The position numbers were made by a program, and so were the translations under genes. DNA of 43,186 bases from assembly GCF_013177695.1 (NCBI RefSeq), contig NZ_WOEY01000025.1, positions 1-43,186 of the forward strand, written 5' to 3'. The DNA comes from Paraburkholderia solitsugae. Lineage in GTDB: Bacteria; Pseudomonadota; Gammaproteobacteria; Burkholderiales; Burkholderiaceae. Below the pieces are notes generated by a model, which worked only from the letters and a program-made list of their open reading frames with translations, made no database searches and had not been told where the DNA came from. Positions 8,554 through 15,842 of this stretch are shown one piece after another. How positions within the stretch are numbered: position 1 is the first letter of the stretch; every line of letters starts with the position of its first letter.

Positions 8554-10287
8554 ATGGCTGATTCCAACCAGACTAAAAAGCCGCTGCGCAGCCAGGCGTG
8601 GTTTGGCCTCAAGGACCGCGACGGTTTTCTGCATCGCTCGTGGATGAAAAACCAGGGTATCCCACACGACGAATTCGACGGACGCCCGGTGATCGGTATC
8701 TGCAATACCTGGTCCGAACTGACGCCGTGCAACGCGCATTTTCGCGAGCTCGCCGAGTATGTAAAAAAGGGCGTGCACGAAGCGGGCGGCTTGCCGCTGG
8801 AGTTTCCGGTGATGTCGCTCGGCGAAACCAATTTGCGGCCGACCGCCATGCTATTCCGCAACCTCGCTTCGATGGATGTCGAGGAGTCGATTCGCGGCAA
8901 TCCGATGGACGGCGTGATCCTGCTGGTGGGTTGCGACAAGACCACGCCCGCTCTGCTGATGGGCGCGGCGTCGTGCAACCTGCCTGCGCTTGCTGTTTCC
9001 GGTGGCCCGATGCTCAATGGCCGCTTTCGCGGCAAGAACATCGGCTCGGGCACGGGTGTCTGGCAAATGTCGGAGGAAGTGCGCGCCGGGACCATGACGC
9101 AGGAAGAATTCACCGAAGCCGAGTCGTGCATGAACCGCTCGCGCGGCCACTGCATGACGATGGGCACGGCGTCGACAATGGCCTCGATGGTCGAATCGCT
9201 CGGCATGGGCTTGCCGCACAACGCGGCGATTCCCGCCGTCGACGCCCGCCGGCAGGTGCTCGCGCATCTCGCTGGGCGGCGCATCGTCGACATGGTCCGC
9301 GAGGATCTGACGATGGACAAGATCCTCACGCGCCAGGCGTTCGAAAACGCGATCCGCACCAATGCGGCGATCGGTGGCTCGACCAACGCAGTCGTGCATC
9401 TGATCGCGCTGGCCAAACGCATCGGCGTTGAGCTTTCGCTGGAAGACTGGGAGCTCGGCTCGAACGTACCGTGCCTGGTGAATCTGCAACCGTCAGGCGA
9501 ATACCTGATGGAAGACTTTTACTACGCGGGCGGTTTGCCTGCGGTGCTCAAGCAACTCGGCGAACAAGGCCTGCTGCATCGTGAAGCACTGACGGTGAAC
9601 GGCAAGACGATCTGGGACAACGTGCGCAACGCGCCGAATTATGATGAGAAGGTCATCACGACGTTCGCCGAACCGTTCAAGCCGAAGGCCGGCATTGCAG
9701 TGCTCAAGGGCAACCTGGCGCCGAACGGCGCGGTGATCAAGCCGTCGGCAGCGACGCCGCAGTTGCTGAAGCATCGCGGTCGCGCCGTGGTGTTCGAGAA
9801 TATCGAGGAATTTCACGCGAAGATCGACGACGAATCGCTCGATATCGACGAGCACTGCGTCATGGTGCTCAAGGGCGCGGGGCCTAAGGGTTATCCGGGC
9901 TTTGCGGAAGTCGGCAACATGCCGCTGCCGAAGAAGGTGCTGCAAAAAGGCATCACGGACATGGTGCGCATTTCGGACGGCCGCATGAGCGGCACGGCCT
10001 ATGGCTCGGTGGTGCTGCATGTATCGCCGGAGGCGGCCGCAGGCGGGCCGCTCGCGTTCGTGCAAACCGGCGACATGATCGAACTCGACGTCGACGCGCG
10101 TCGTCTGCATCTGGACGTCACCGACGAAGAACTCGCGCGTCGTCGCGCGGCCTGGCAGCCGCCTGCGCCGCCCAACCGCGGCTACTACAAGCTCTACGTC
10201 GAACACGTGCTGCAAGCGGACCAGGGTGCGGATCTCGACTTCCTGGTCGGATCGAGCGGCGCGCCGGTACCGCGCGACTCGCATTGA
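8554..10287 (+). CDS. IlvD/Edd family dehydratase, probable L-arabonate dehydratase
   Basis: A 577-aa enzyme of the IlvD/Edd family. Cys59 (WSELTPC), Cys127 (VGCDKT) and Cys200 (RGHC) are at the positions known as [2Fe-2S] ligands of the Rhizobium L-arabonate dehydratase. Lys129 is the expected carbamylated metal ligand, and Ser479 in GRMSGTAYGS matches the proposed catalytic serine. It would convert L-arabonate to 2-keto-3-deoxy-L-arabonate in the oxidative, non-phosphorylating L-arabinose pathway. Its position as last gene after araFGH supports the substrate; D-fuconate or D-galactonate activity is possible, as related enzymes are broad. AGGAG sits before the ATG at 8554. The lactonase and the later enzymes of the pathway are not in the window. 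Confidence 0.9.
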   Translation: MADSNQTKKPLRSQAWFGLKDRDGFLHRSWMKNQGIPHDEFDGRPVIGICNTWSELTPCNAHFRELAEYVKKGVHEAGGLPLEFPVMSLGETNLRPTAMLFRNLASMDVEESIRGNPMDGVILLVGCDKTTPALLMGAASCNLPALAVSGGPMLNGRFRGKNIGSGTGVWQMSEEVRAGTMTQEEFTEAESCMNRSRGHCMTMGTASTMASMVESLGMGLPHNAAIPAVDARRQVLAHLAGRRIVDMVREDLTMDKILTRQAFENAIRTNAAIGGSTNAVVHLIALAKRIGVELSLEDWELGSNVPCLVNLQPSGEYLMEDFYYAGGLPAVLKQLGEQGLLHREALTVNGKTIWDNVRNAPNYDEKVITTFAEPFKPKAGIAVLKGNLAPNGAVIKPSAATPQLLKHRGRAVVFENIEEFHAKIDDESLDIDEHCVMVLKGAGPKGYPGFAEVGNMPLPKKVLQKGITDMVRISDGRMSGTAYGSVVLHVSPEAAAGGPLAFVQTGDMIELDVDARRLHLDVTDEELARRRAAWQPPAPPNRGYYKLYVEHVLQADQGADLDFLVGSSGAPVPRDSH

Positions 10288-10340
10288 TCGCCGTTTGAAC
10301 GGCTAGACGTTTCTCCCTGCGCTTTGCGAGAAGGCGTATT

Positions 10341-10375
10341 GCCGATGCGGATCGACAGCCCGCATCGGCTTTTTT
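10341..10375 (+). terminator. Terminator of the arabinose operon
   Basis: A perfect 10-bp stem GCCGATGCGG (10341-10350) / CCGCATCGGC (10360-10369) is followed by six T. It lies 53 bp after the dehydratase stop. Confidence 0.9.
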
Positions 10376-10410
10376 ATCGGCTTCACCTCATGGGAAAAAT
10401 GGGCGCAAAT

Positions 10411-10440
10411 AAAAACGGCCGGGCACTCAATGCCCAGCCG
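10411..10440 (-). terminator. Minus-strand terminator after the secreted-protein gene
   Basis: CGGCCGGGCA (10416-10425) pairs with TGCCCAGCCG (10431-10440) with one mismatch. On the minus strand it is followed by TTTTTATTT. A second hairpin at 10472-10494 (one bulge, no T tract) lies closer to the gene end. Confidence 0.7.
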
Positions 10441-10541
10441 CTTTATAACTCGCAGGTTCACAGCCCCCTCGGCTTTTATAGCCGAAGGGTTTACACCGAA
10501 ATCAAACGCGCCGACGTTTCGCCAGCGCGCTGGCGTTTAGC

Positions 10542-10880
10542 TTATTGCTTAATAAATCGATCGTTTGCCCAGAGACCCTGCGTATCGCTATTGGCGGAAT
10601 TCACAAATTCGACATCATGGCCGACCACACGCACAACGCGGAAACTTGAGTTTTCCGGCGTGGAAACGCATTGATATCCAGAGAAGAATTCCTCCATCTT
10701 TTGCTGTTCGCCGGCTTGCGCATGTTGATCGGCGGCGTCGAGTTTATCCTTCGACAGGCAGCCATACGCATTGGCCTTGAACTGGATCGTTTGCTGCGGC
10801 TTGACCATGGCGTCTTGCGCCTGAACAGAAGCGGCAGCCAAACCCGCGATGGCGAAAACAAGGGCGATTCGCATTTTCAT
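10542..10880 (-). CDS. Small secreted protein of unknown function
   Basis: A 112-aa protein with a clear signal peptide (MKMRIALVFAIAGLAAASVQA, likely cut after AQA at about residue 22), so it should be periplasmic or secreted. The mature part is about 90 residues with two cysteines (in YGCLSK and YQCVST) that could form a disulfide. It has no transmembrane segment and no domain I recognise. GGAGG lies at good spacing before the ATG at 10880. It is monocistronic and has its own minus-strand terminator, convergent with the arabinose operon. No function is proposed. Confidence 0.8.
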   Translation of the reverse strand: MKMRIALVFAIAGLAAASVQAQDAMVKPQQTIQFKANAYGCLSKDKLDAADQHAQAGEQQKMEEFFSGYQCVSTPENSSFRVVRVVGHDVEFVNSANSDTQGLWANDRFIKQ

Positions 10881-11325
10881 ATTTTCCTCCGGTGCGGGTT
10901 GAATTACTCAGGTTAGCTATGTATTTAACTTTAACGTCGAACCCGCACCTTGCACTTTAGGAGAACGCGAGAGAACGACAAGCACATCTTGTGTGCGGTC
11001 GCAACAGCGGCGAATTGTCGCACCGCCTGTCGCGCCTGCTTAAACCTTAAGCAGCAGCTTAAACAGGGCGGATTGCAACGGATAACTAAAAGACGGGCAG
11101 GGCGCACCGCTTTAACCAGTAAAGCTTTGCGGTGCGTATTGGCGTAAACGAGGGGCACCAATTAAGTGAATTAATACAATTGGCGAGCGCATTTGGTGCG
11201 TTGCACACAAAGTCATTCACCCGACTAATCAAAAATCACGAAATAACGGTGTATGTGCAGAAGATAAACGGTGCCAGGTCTGCCAGGCGACGCAGCATGG
11301 CGTCCCTGGGCGACCTAGACTGGGG
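10881..11325. other. Intergenic region, AT-richer, no gene seen
   Basis: This 445-bp gap holds no credible coding frame. The short frames on both strands lack ribosome-binding sites and family resemblance. It contains a hairpin-forming TTAAGC-AGCA-GCTTAA at 11047-11062 without a T tract, and its right half is richer in A and T than the neighbouring genes. Confidence 0.6.
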
Positions 11326-11868
11326 TCACGCGCCGTGCTCGTTGGCCTTGAAAAACTCGGACTGGAACATGCACATGCGCAACGCATTGTGATAGCGGCC
11401 ATTGCCGAAAAACTCCTCGATCAACTCGGCCTCGTGCCGGAAACCACACTTCTCATAGATGTGGATGGCAGCGGTATTCGACTTGTCGACGATCAGGTAG
11501 ACCTTGCGCAGATTCAGCACCGAAAACGCGTAGTCGATCGCGAGTTGTGTTGCGACGGTGGCATAGCCGCGGCCCTGCGCTTGCGGCGCGATGATGATCT
11601 GGAACTCGCCGCGCCGGTGGATATAGTCCAGCTCGATCAACTCGACGACGCCGACGGTTTCGCCCGCGTTGTCGATCGCCACGAAGCGGCGCTCGCGCAG
11701 ATCGTGCACGTGCTGGTCGTACAACTGGGTCAGCTCAGAGAACGTTTCATAGGGTTCTTCGAACCAGTAACGCATGATCTTTGCGTTGTTGTTCACTTCG
11801 TGGACGAAGCGCAGATCGGTGCGCTCGAGCGGGCGCAGGGTCAGTTCGCTGCTGCGTTCGATAGTCAT
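11326..11868 (-). CDS. speG: Spermidine N1-acetyltransferase SpeG
   Basis: A 180-aa GNAT-fold acetyltransferase. It shows the SpeG pattern [18 protein letters not shown] and [16 protein letters not shown], the acetyl-CoA loop [22 protein letters not shown], and [21 protein letters not shown]. It acetylates spermidine or spermine in the cytoplasm to relieve polyamine toxicity. The length matches the family (about 170-186 aa). AAGGGG precedes the ATG at 11868. It is monocistronic; no neighbouring gene is related to polyamines. Confidence 0.93.
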   Translation of the reverse strand: MTIERSSELTLRPLERTDLRFVHEVNNNAKIMRYWFEEPYETFSELTQLYDQHVHDLRERRFVAIDNAGETVGVVELIELDYIHRRGEFQIIIAPQAQGRGYATVATQLAIDYAFSVLNLRKVYLIVDKSNTAAIHIYEKCGFRHEAELIEEFFGNGRYHNALRMCMFQSEFFKANEHGA

Positions 11869-12145
11869 TGGATTCCCCTTCAGAATTATTGGTTTGAGTG
11901 CGCAAGCTCAATGTGAGAGCCCAAGCTTGCCTTTCCTGTTAGTCCGGGCTCAGCGCGGGGAGTTCTTGCAACGCCTCGCTCCGGCGTAACGCGTTCTTGC
12001 ACAGCGCGAGGCGCTGCGCGGGTTCGGCGAGGGCGGGGCGTCGCGTTGTCGCAGGCCGCTTATCGCAAATTTGTGAGGGGCGCGGCACCGTGTGGGCACA
12101 TGCGGTGCTCTACAATGAAATCAGGCTCTTGCGATGGAGGCTACC

Positions 12146-12328
12146 GTGATCGAGCACTTGATATTAGGCGCTTTTCTGGTCATCCCGCTGCTTATCGTCG
12201 CGTTTCTTTTCTCTGACGAATTGTGGCAAGAACATCGGCATCTGCACGACCACATGGAACCCATGTACGGGAGACCTCGTCGCATTGACTGGCGGCATCC
12301 GCTGCGCCGCTCGCGGCATCGGGTTTGA
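12146..12328 (+). CDS. Small membrane protein, hypothetical
   Basis: A 60-aa protein from a GTG at 12146 that follows GGAGG (12136-12140) by 5 bp. An in-frame ATG at 12134 would place that ribosome-binding site inside the gene, so GTG is preferred. Residues 5-25 (LILGAFLVIPLLIVAFLFSD) form one hydrophobic segment, followed by a charged His/Arg-rich tail (HRHLHDHMEP, RRSRHR). It is probably a single-pass inner-membrane protein. I do not recognise a family. Confidence 0.6.
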   Translation: MIEHLILGAFLVIPLLIVAFLFSDELWQEHRHLHDHMEPMYGRPRRIDWRHPLRRSRHRV

Positions 12329-12433
12329 GTCGTTGGGCCGGCTGCCTGCATGGATCTTCGCGCTGCGCGCGTCGCCGTGAGGTGAGGCCGATTCGCGAGC
12401 CACTCGCGAGCCAATCAGACCCGCAAATAAAAA

Positions 12434-12455
12434 AGCCTGCCGTTTCGGGCAGGCT
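12434..12455 (-). terminator. Minus-strand terminator after the HIT gene
   Basis: AGCCTGCC (12434-12441) pairs with GGCAGGCT (12448-12455). Read on the minus strand, the stem is followed by TTTTTTATTT. It lies about 130 bp past the HIT-protein stop. Confidence 0.8.
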
Positions 12456-12584
12456 AAAAAGAGATCCACACTCAATGCCTTGCGGGTACAAGGCAGACGC
12501 CAGTCTAGCCGCACAGCGCGTTCGGCTGGTTTCACCGGCCATTACACATATTACGGGGCGTGACCAGTTGCGCCGCGCCCGGTG

Positions 12585-13013
12585 TCAGTCGGCGCGCCAA
12601 TGGTCGCGGATGCGCTTGGCCAGCGCTTCGAGCGTGGCGGCATCGGCGACATCGCGCGCATGCATGCGCAGTGGCTGTCCTTCCCAGCGCGGGATCACGT
12701 GAAAATGCACATGCGGCACCGTTTGCCCCGCCGCGGCGCCGTTGAACTGTCCGATGAACACGCCGTCGGGGCGTAGCGCCGCGCGAACGGCGATGGCGAG
12801 CTTCTGCGCCATGCGCATGCAGGCCACCGTCGAGGCATCCGACAACTCGAAAATCTCAACTGCCGCTTCTTTCGGCACGACCAGCACGTGGCCGTCGGCT
12901 TGCGGCATCAGGTCCATGAAGGCCAGCGCGGCGTCGCTTTCCGCCACTTTGATGCAGGGTAGTTCGCCGCGCAGAATCTTCGCGAAGGGATTGCTGTCGT
13001 CGTAATTCATCAC
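12585..13013 (-). CDS. HIT family hydrolase (Hint-like)
   Basis: A 142-aa histidine-triad protein. The nucleotide-binding core covers most of the chain: NPFAKILRGELPCIKV, ALAFMDLMPQADGHVLVVPK and the triad VPHVHFHVIPR, with the active-site His in HVHFH. HIT proteins of the Hint branch hydrolyse purine nucleotide phosphoramidates such as adenylated amines; the true substrate in bacteria is uncertain. The start is at one of two adjacent ATGs (13013 or 13010). It stands alone, upstream of a minus-strand terminator. Confidence 0.92.
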   Translation of the reverse strand: MMNYDDSNPFAKILRGELPCIKVAESDAALAFMDLMPQADGHVLVVPKEAAVEIFELSDASTVACMRMAQKLAIAVRAALRPDGVFIGQFNGAAAGQTVPHVHFHVIPRWEGQPLRMHARDVADAATLEALAKRIRDHWRAD

Positions 13014-13093
13014 GCGTCCTCTCGGGTTGCGGTGCGGTTCAAGGTGGAGCTGCTGTCGGCCATATTGTCCACTACATCTGTTACATCACGCTT

Positions 13094-14029
13094 CTACGCC
13101 GTGCGCGCTGCGCGTTTGATCGCTTGCGGCGGCTGGCCGAACGCGCGTAGAAAGGCGCGCCGCATCCGTTCGGTATCGATAAAGCCGGTTTCGGCCGCGA
13201 CGGCTTCCATCGAGTGACGGCCCGCTTCGAGCATGGCGCGGGCCGCTTCCACACGCAGCGCCTCGATGGCCTTGGCCGGCGATTGGCGCGTTTCGTCGCG
13301 AAAGGCGCGGCTGAACTGGCGCGGACTCAGATGCGCGACGTCGGCGAGCTGTTCGACCGTCAACGGCTCGCGGAGATGGTTCTTGGCGTATGACAGCGCG
13401 TCCTGAATGCGGTCGGACTTCGGCTCCAGGTCGAGCATGGCCGAGAACTGCGACTGGCCGCCGGTGCGCCGGTGGTAGACCACCAGTTTCTTGGCGATGG
13501 CGCGCGAGACTTCGACGCCGAGATCGCTTTCGATCAGCGCCAGACACAGATCGATGCAGGCCGTCATGCCGGCCGAGGTCCACACGGTGCCGTCGACGAT
13601 AAAGATTCGGTCTTCGTCGATACGCGTATCGGGAAAGCGCTGCTGCAAGTCGCGGGCATGGTACCAGTGGGTCGTGGCATTCCGGCCGTCGAGGATGCCC
13701 GCTTCGGCCAGCACGAAAGCGCCGGTGCAGATGCTGGTGGTGCGGCGCGAGGCGGCGAGGGCGTCGTTCAAAAACGCCAGCAATCCCGCCGATGACGGCT
13801 CGATCTGCATCGCGCCTGTGACGACGACGGTGTCATACGCCGGGTCGCCGAACGCTTGTGTCGCAATCTCGACGCCCGACGAGCTGCGCACCATCCCGCC
13901 CTGTTCGGAGATGACTTCCACCTGGTATTCCGGCTGCCCGGCCTCGAGGTTCGCCAGCTCGAACACAGAGATCGCCACCATATCAAGGATCTGGAAGCCG
14001 GGAAAAACCACCACGCCGACGCGCTTCAT
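13094..14029 (-). CDS. GlxA/FtrA-type AraC-family regulator with DJ-1/PfpI domain
   Basis: A 311-aa regulator. Residues 1-185 form a DJ-1/PfpI-like domain (VGVVVFPGFQILDMVAISVFE, and the nucleophile-elbow motif TTSICTGAFVLAEAG with its Cys). Residues 210-305 carry two AraC helix-turn-helix motifs (LTVEQLADVAHLSPRQFSRA and SMEAVAAETGFIDTERMRRA). Members of this group often regulate amine, carnitine or oxidoreductase genes (family knowledge). It is divergent from the short-chain dehydrogenase gene across 176 bp, so that gene is the likely target. The inducer cannot be read from the sequence. Confidence 0.92.
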   Translation of the reverse strand: MKRVGVVVFPGFQILDMVAISVFELANLEAGQPEYQVEVISEQGGMVRSSSGVEIATQAFGDPAYDTVVVTGAMQIEPSSAGLLAFLNDALAASRRTTSICTGAFVLAEAGILDGRNATTHWYHARDLQQRFPDTRIDEDRIFIVDGTVWTSAGMTACIDLCLALIESDLGVEVSRAIAKKLVVYHRRTGGQSQFSAMLDLEPKSDRIQDALSYAKNHLREPLTVEQLADVAHLSPRQFSRAFRDETRQSPAKAIEALRVEAARAMLEAGRHSMEAVAAETGFIDTERMRRAFLRAFGQPPQAIKRAARTA

Positions 14030-14205
14030 TGCGATGTCCTAAAACGAGGTAAATACGACATTTGAGACAAGAGGCTACGCACCTAGACTTCACTCGTCAA
14101 CACCGCGATGCCCACAAAAAAGGCACAGCGGCGGCGGTTTCAGTTTTCCCCATTCATCGATCAGGGCTCAGGGGTGACACGCTAAGCCCGCAAGGAGAGC
14201 TTTAC

Positions 14206-15018
14206 ATGGCAACGCAAGCAAACAAGGGCACAGCATTGATCACGGGCGCATCGTCGGGCATCGGTGCGGTTTATGCGGACCGCCTCGCGCGGCGCGGTTA
14301 CGACCTGATTCTGGTGGCGCGCGACGTCAAACGCCTGACGGGCGTAGCCGAGCGTCTGACCGCGGAAACCGGCCGCCATGTCGAGACCATCGCCGCCGAT
14401 CTGACCGTCAAGGGCGACCAGCGACGTATCGAGGAGCGTTTGCGCGCCGACCGCGGCATCACCATGCTGGTCAACAACGCCGGCGTCGGCGCGACGGCGT
14501 CGCTGATCGACTCGAATGTCGACGACCTCGACAGCATGATCGAGCTGAACGTGACAGCGCTGACGCGCCTGACGGCAGCGGCCGTGCCGGGTTTCGTGGA
14601 GCGCGGCAACGGCGTCGTGATCAATATCTCGTCGATCGTTGCGCTATCGCCGGAGACGCTGAACGGCACCTACAGCGGCACCAAGGCTTACGTGCTGAAC
14701 CTGACGCAGTCGCTGCATCATGAAGTGGGCGGTAAGGGCGTGCAGCTGCAGGCCGTGCTGCCGGGCGCCACCAGCACCGCATTCTGGGACCGCGCCGGTC
14801 TCGCGGTCGAGCATTTGCCGTCACAGATCGTGATGACCGCCGAGGACATGGTGGACGCCGCGCTCGTGGGCCTCGACCAGCATGAACTGGTGACGATTCC
14901 GTCCTTGCCGGACGCGGCCGATTGGGAGCGCTTCAACGCCGCTCGCCAGCATCTGGGGCCGAACCTGTCGCACAGCGTGCCGGCTGCGCGTTATACGCGC
15001 GGGTCATCGGTGGCTTAG
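14206..15018 (+). CDS. Short-chain dehydrogenase/reductase (SDR)
   Basis: A 270-aa classical SDR. It has the cofactor motif TGASSGIG (residues 13-20), NNAG (90-93), a catalytic Ser in NISSIVAL (142-143), and YSGTK with Tyr156 and Lys160. Arg40-type residues after the second strand (LVARDVKRL) favour NADP(H). The C-terminus (SLPDAADWERF...) resembles the YdfG/DltE-like group. A longer frame begins at 14062, but AGGAG at 14193-14197 points to the ATG at 14206. It is divergent from a GlxA-type regulator. The 3' end is followed by a degraded copy of itself at 15030-15134. The substrate is unknown. Confidence 0.92.
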   Translation: MATQANKGTALITGASSGIGAVYADRLARRGYDLILVARDVKRLTGVAERLTAETGRHVETIAADLTVKGDQRRIEERLRADRGITMLVNNAGVGATASLIDSNVDDLDSMIELNVTALTRLTAAAVPGFVERGNGVVINISSIVALSPETLNGTYSGTKAYVLNLTQSLHHEVGGKGVQLQAVLPGATSTAFWDRAGLAVEHLPSQIVMTAEDMVDAALVGLDQHELVTIPSLPDAADWERFNAARQHLGPNLSHSVPAARYTRGSSVA

Positions 15019-15029
15019 TGTGCTTGATG

Positions 15030-15134
15030 TTGCCGGGTGCCGCTGATTGGGAGCGCTTCAGCACCGTTCGCCGACATCCGGAGCAGAACCTGTCGCATAA
15101 GCTGCCGGCCGTGCGTGATACGCGCGGATCAGCG
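15030..15134 (+). pseudogene. Degenerate tandem copy of the SDR C-terminal coding region
   Basis: By manual alignment, 84 of 105 bases match 14905-15009 with no gap, at an offset of 125 bp. The copy still reads LPGAADWERFSTVRRH and onward in one frame, but there is no start and no upstream body. It is best explained as the tail of a second SDR paralogue whose body was deleted. Confidence 0.75.
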
Positions 15135-15162
15135 GGCGGCCGAATGCGTGTCTGGCGAGCGC

Positions 15163-15690
15163 CTAGCGCCAGTCGGTTGAAACGTCGTCGGGATCGACCA
15201 GTGTCAGTCCCGACGACGGCAACGGCAGGGCCGTCTTGTAGCGCACCTGCTTGAGCGCAAAGCTCGAACGAATGTTGGAGATGCCCGGAATCTTCGTCAG
15301 ATGGTCGACGATGAAGCGCTCCAGCGTCTGCATATCCGGCATCACCACGCGCAGCAGATAGTCGGCATCGCCCGTCATCAGATAGCACTCCATCACCTCG
15401 GGGCGCTCCGAAATCGCCTGCTCGAAGCGAGTCAGCGCGTCTTCCACCTGTTTTTCCAGACTCACCTGAATGAACACGTTGATGCGCAGCCCGAGCGGCT
15501 CTGGATTCAGCAGTGTGACCTGCTGCTTGAACAGGCCGAGCTTTTCGAGCGCGCGCACGCGGTTGAAGCAGGGCGTGGGCGACAGATTCACCGAGCGGGC
15601 CAGATCAGCATTGGTGATGCGCGCGTTCTGCTGCAACTGGCTCAGGATGCCGATGTCGATGCGGTCGAGTCGTCTGGGTGGCGTGGTCAT
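15163..15690 (-). CDS. Lrp/AsnC family transcriptional regulator
   Basis: A 175-aa Lrp/AsnC protein. The N-terminal helix-turn-helix is [20 protein letters not shown] followed by [25 protein letters not shown] (about 7-55). The RAM/AsnC effector domain covers about 70-150 ([22 protein letters not shown]). It is divergent from the 2-oxoacid dehydrogenase gene, the same pairing as the mdeR-mdeB type loci of methionine catabolism (family knowledge), so it probably regulates that gene in response to an amino or keto acid. The tail of about 20 residues after the RAM domain is longer than in E. coli Lrp. The stop lies next to the SDR remnant. Confidence 0.92.
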   Translation of the reverse strand: MTTPPRRLDRIDIGILSQLQQNARITNADLARSVNLSPTPCFNRVRALEKLGLFKQQVTLLNPEPLGLRINVFIQVSLEKQVEDALTRFEQAISERPEVMECYLMTGDADYLLRVVMPDMQTLERFIVDHLTKIPGISNIRSSFALKQVRYKTALPLPSSGLTLVDPDDVSTDWR

Positions 15691-15766
15691 AGAGTAAATA
15701 TTCTGTGGTGTGGGCCAAATCCGGAATAAATAGCCTATCTCAGTGTGGGATCACAAGCAATTGAGA

Positions 15767-15783
15767 TGCTCATTTTGTGAGCA
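15767..15783. promoter_or_regulatory. Palindrome TGCTCA-N5-TGAGCA, candidate Lrp-type operator
   Basis: A perfect 6-bp inverted repeat with an AT-rich 5-bp centre lies between the divergent Lrp-type and E1 genes, 77 bp upstream of the Lrp start and 60 bp upstream of the E1 start. The size and AT-rich centre fit Lrp/AsnC binding sites. Confidence 0.45.
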
Positions 15784-15842
15784 CGTGGTTACCATTGACT
15801 CACTCGATCTTGAGCCGAACGCGTTGATGCGGGAGTGGTGCC

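Noticed and set aside
10931..11161. A 76-codon minus-strand frame in the gap before speG
   Set aside because: No start signal and no protein-like features; the gap is best left as non-coding.
11132..11392. An 86-codon plus-strand frame entering the speG region
   Set aside because: Overlaps speG antisense, lacks a ribosome-binding site, and has no recognisable pattern.
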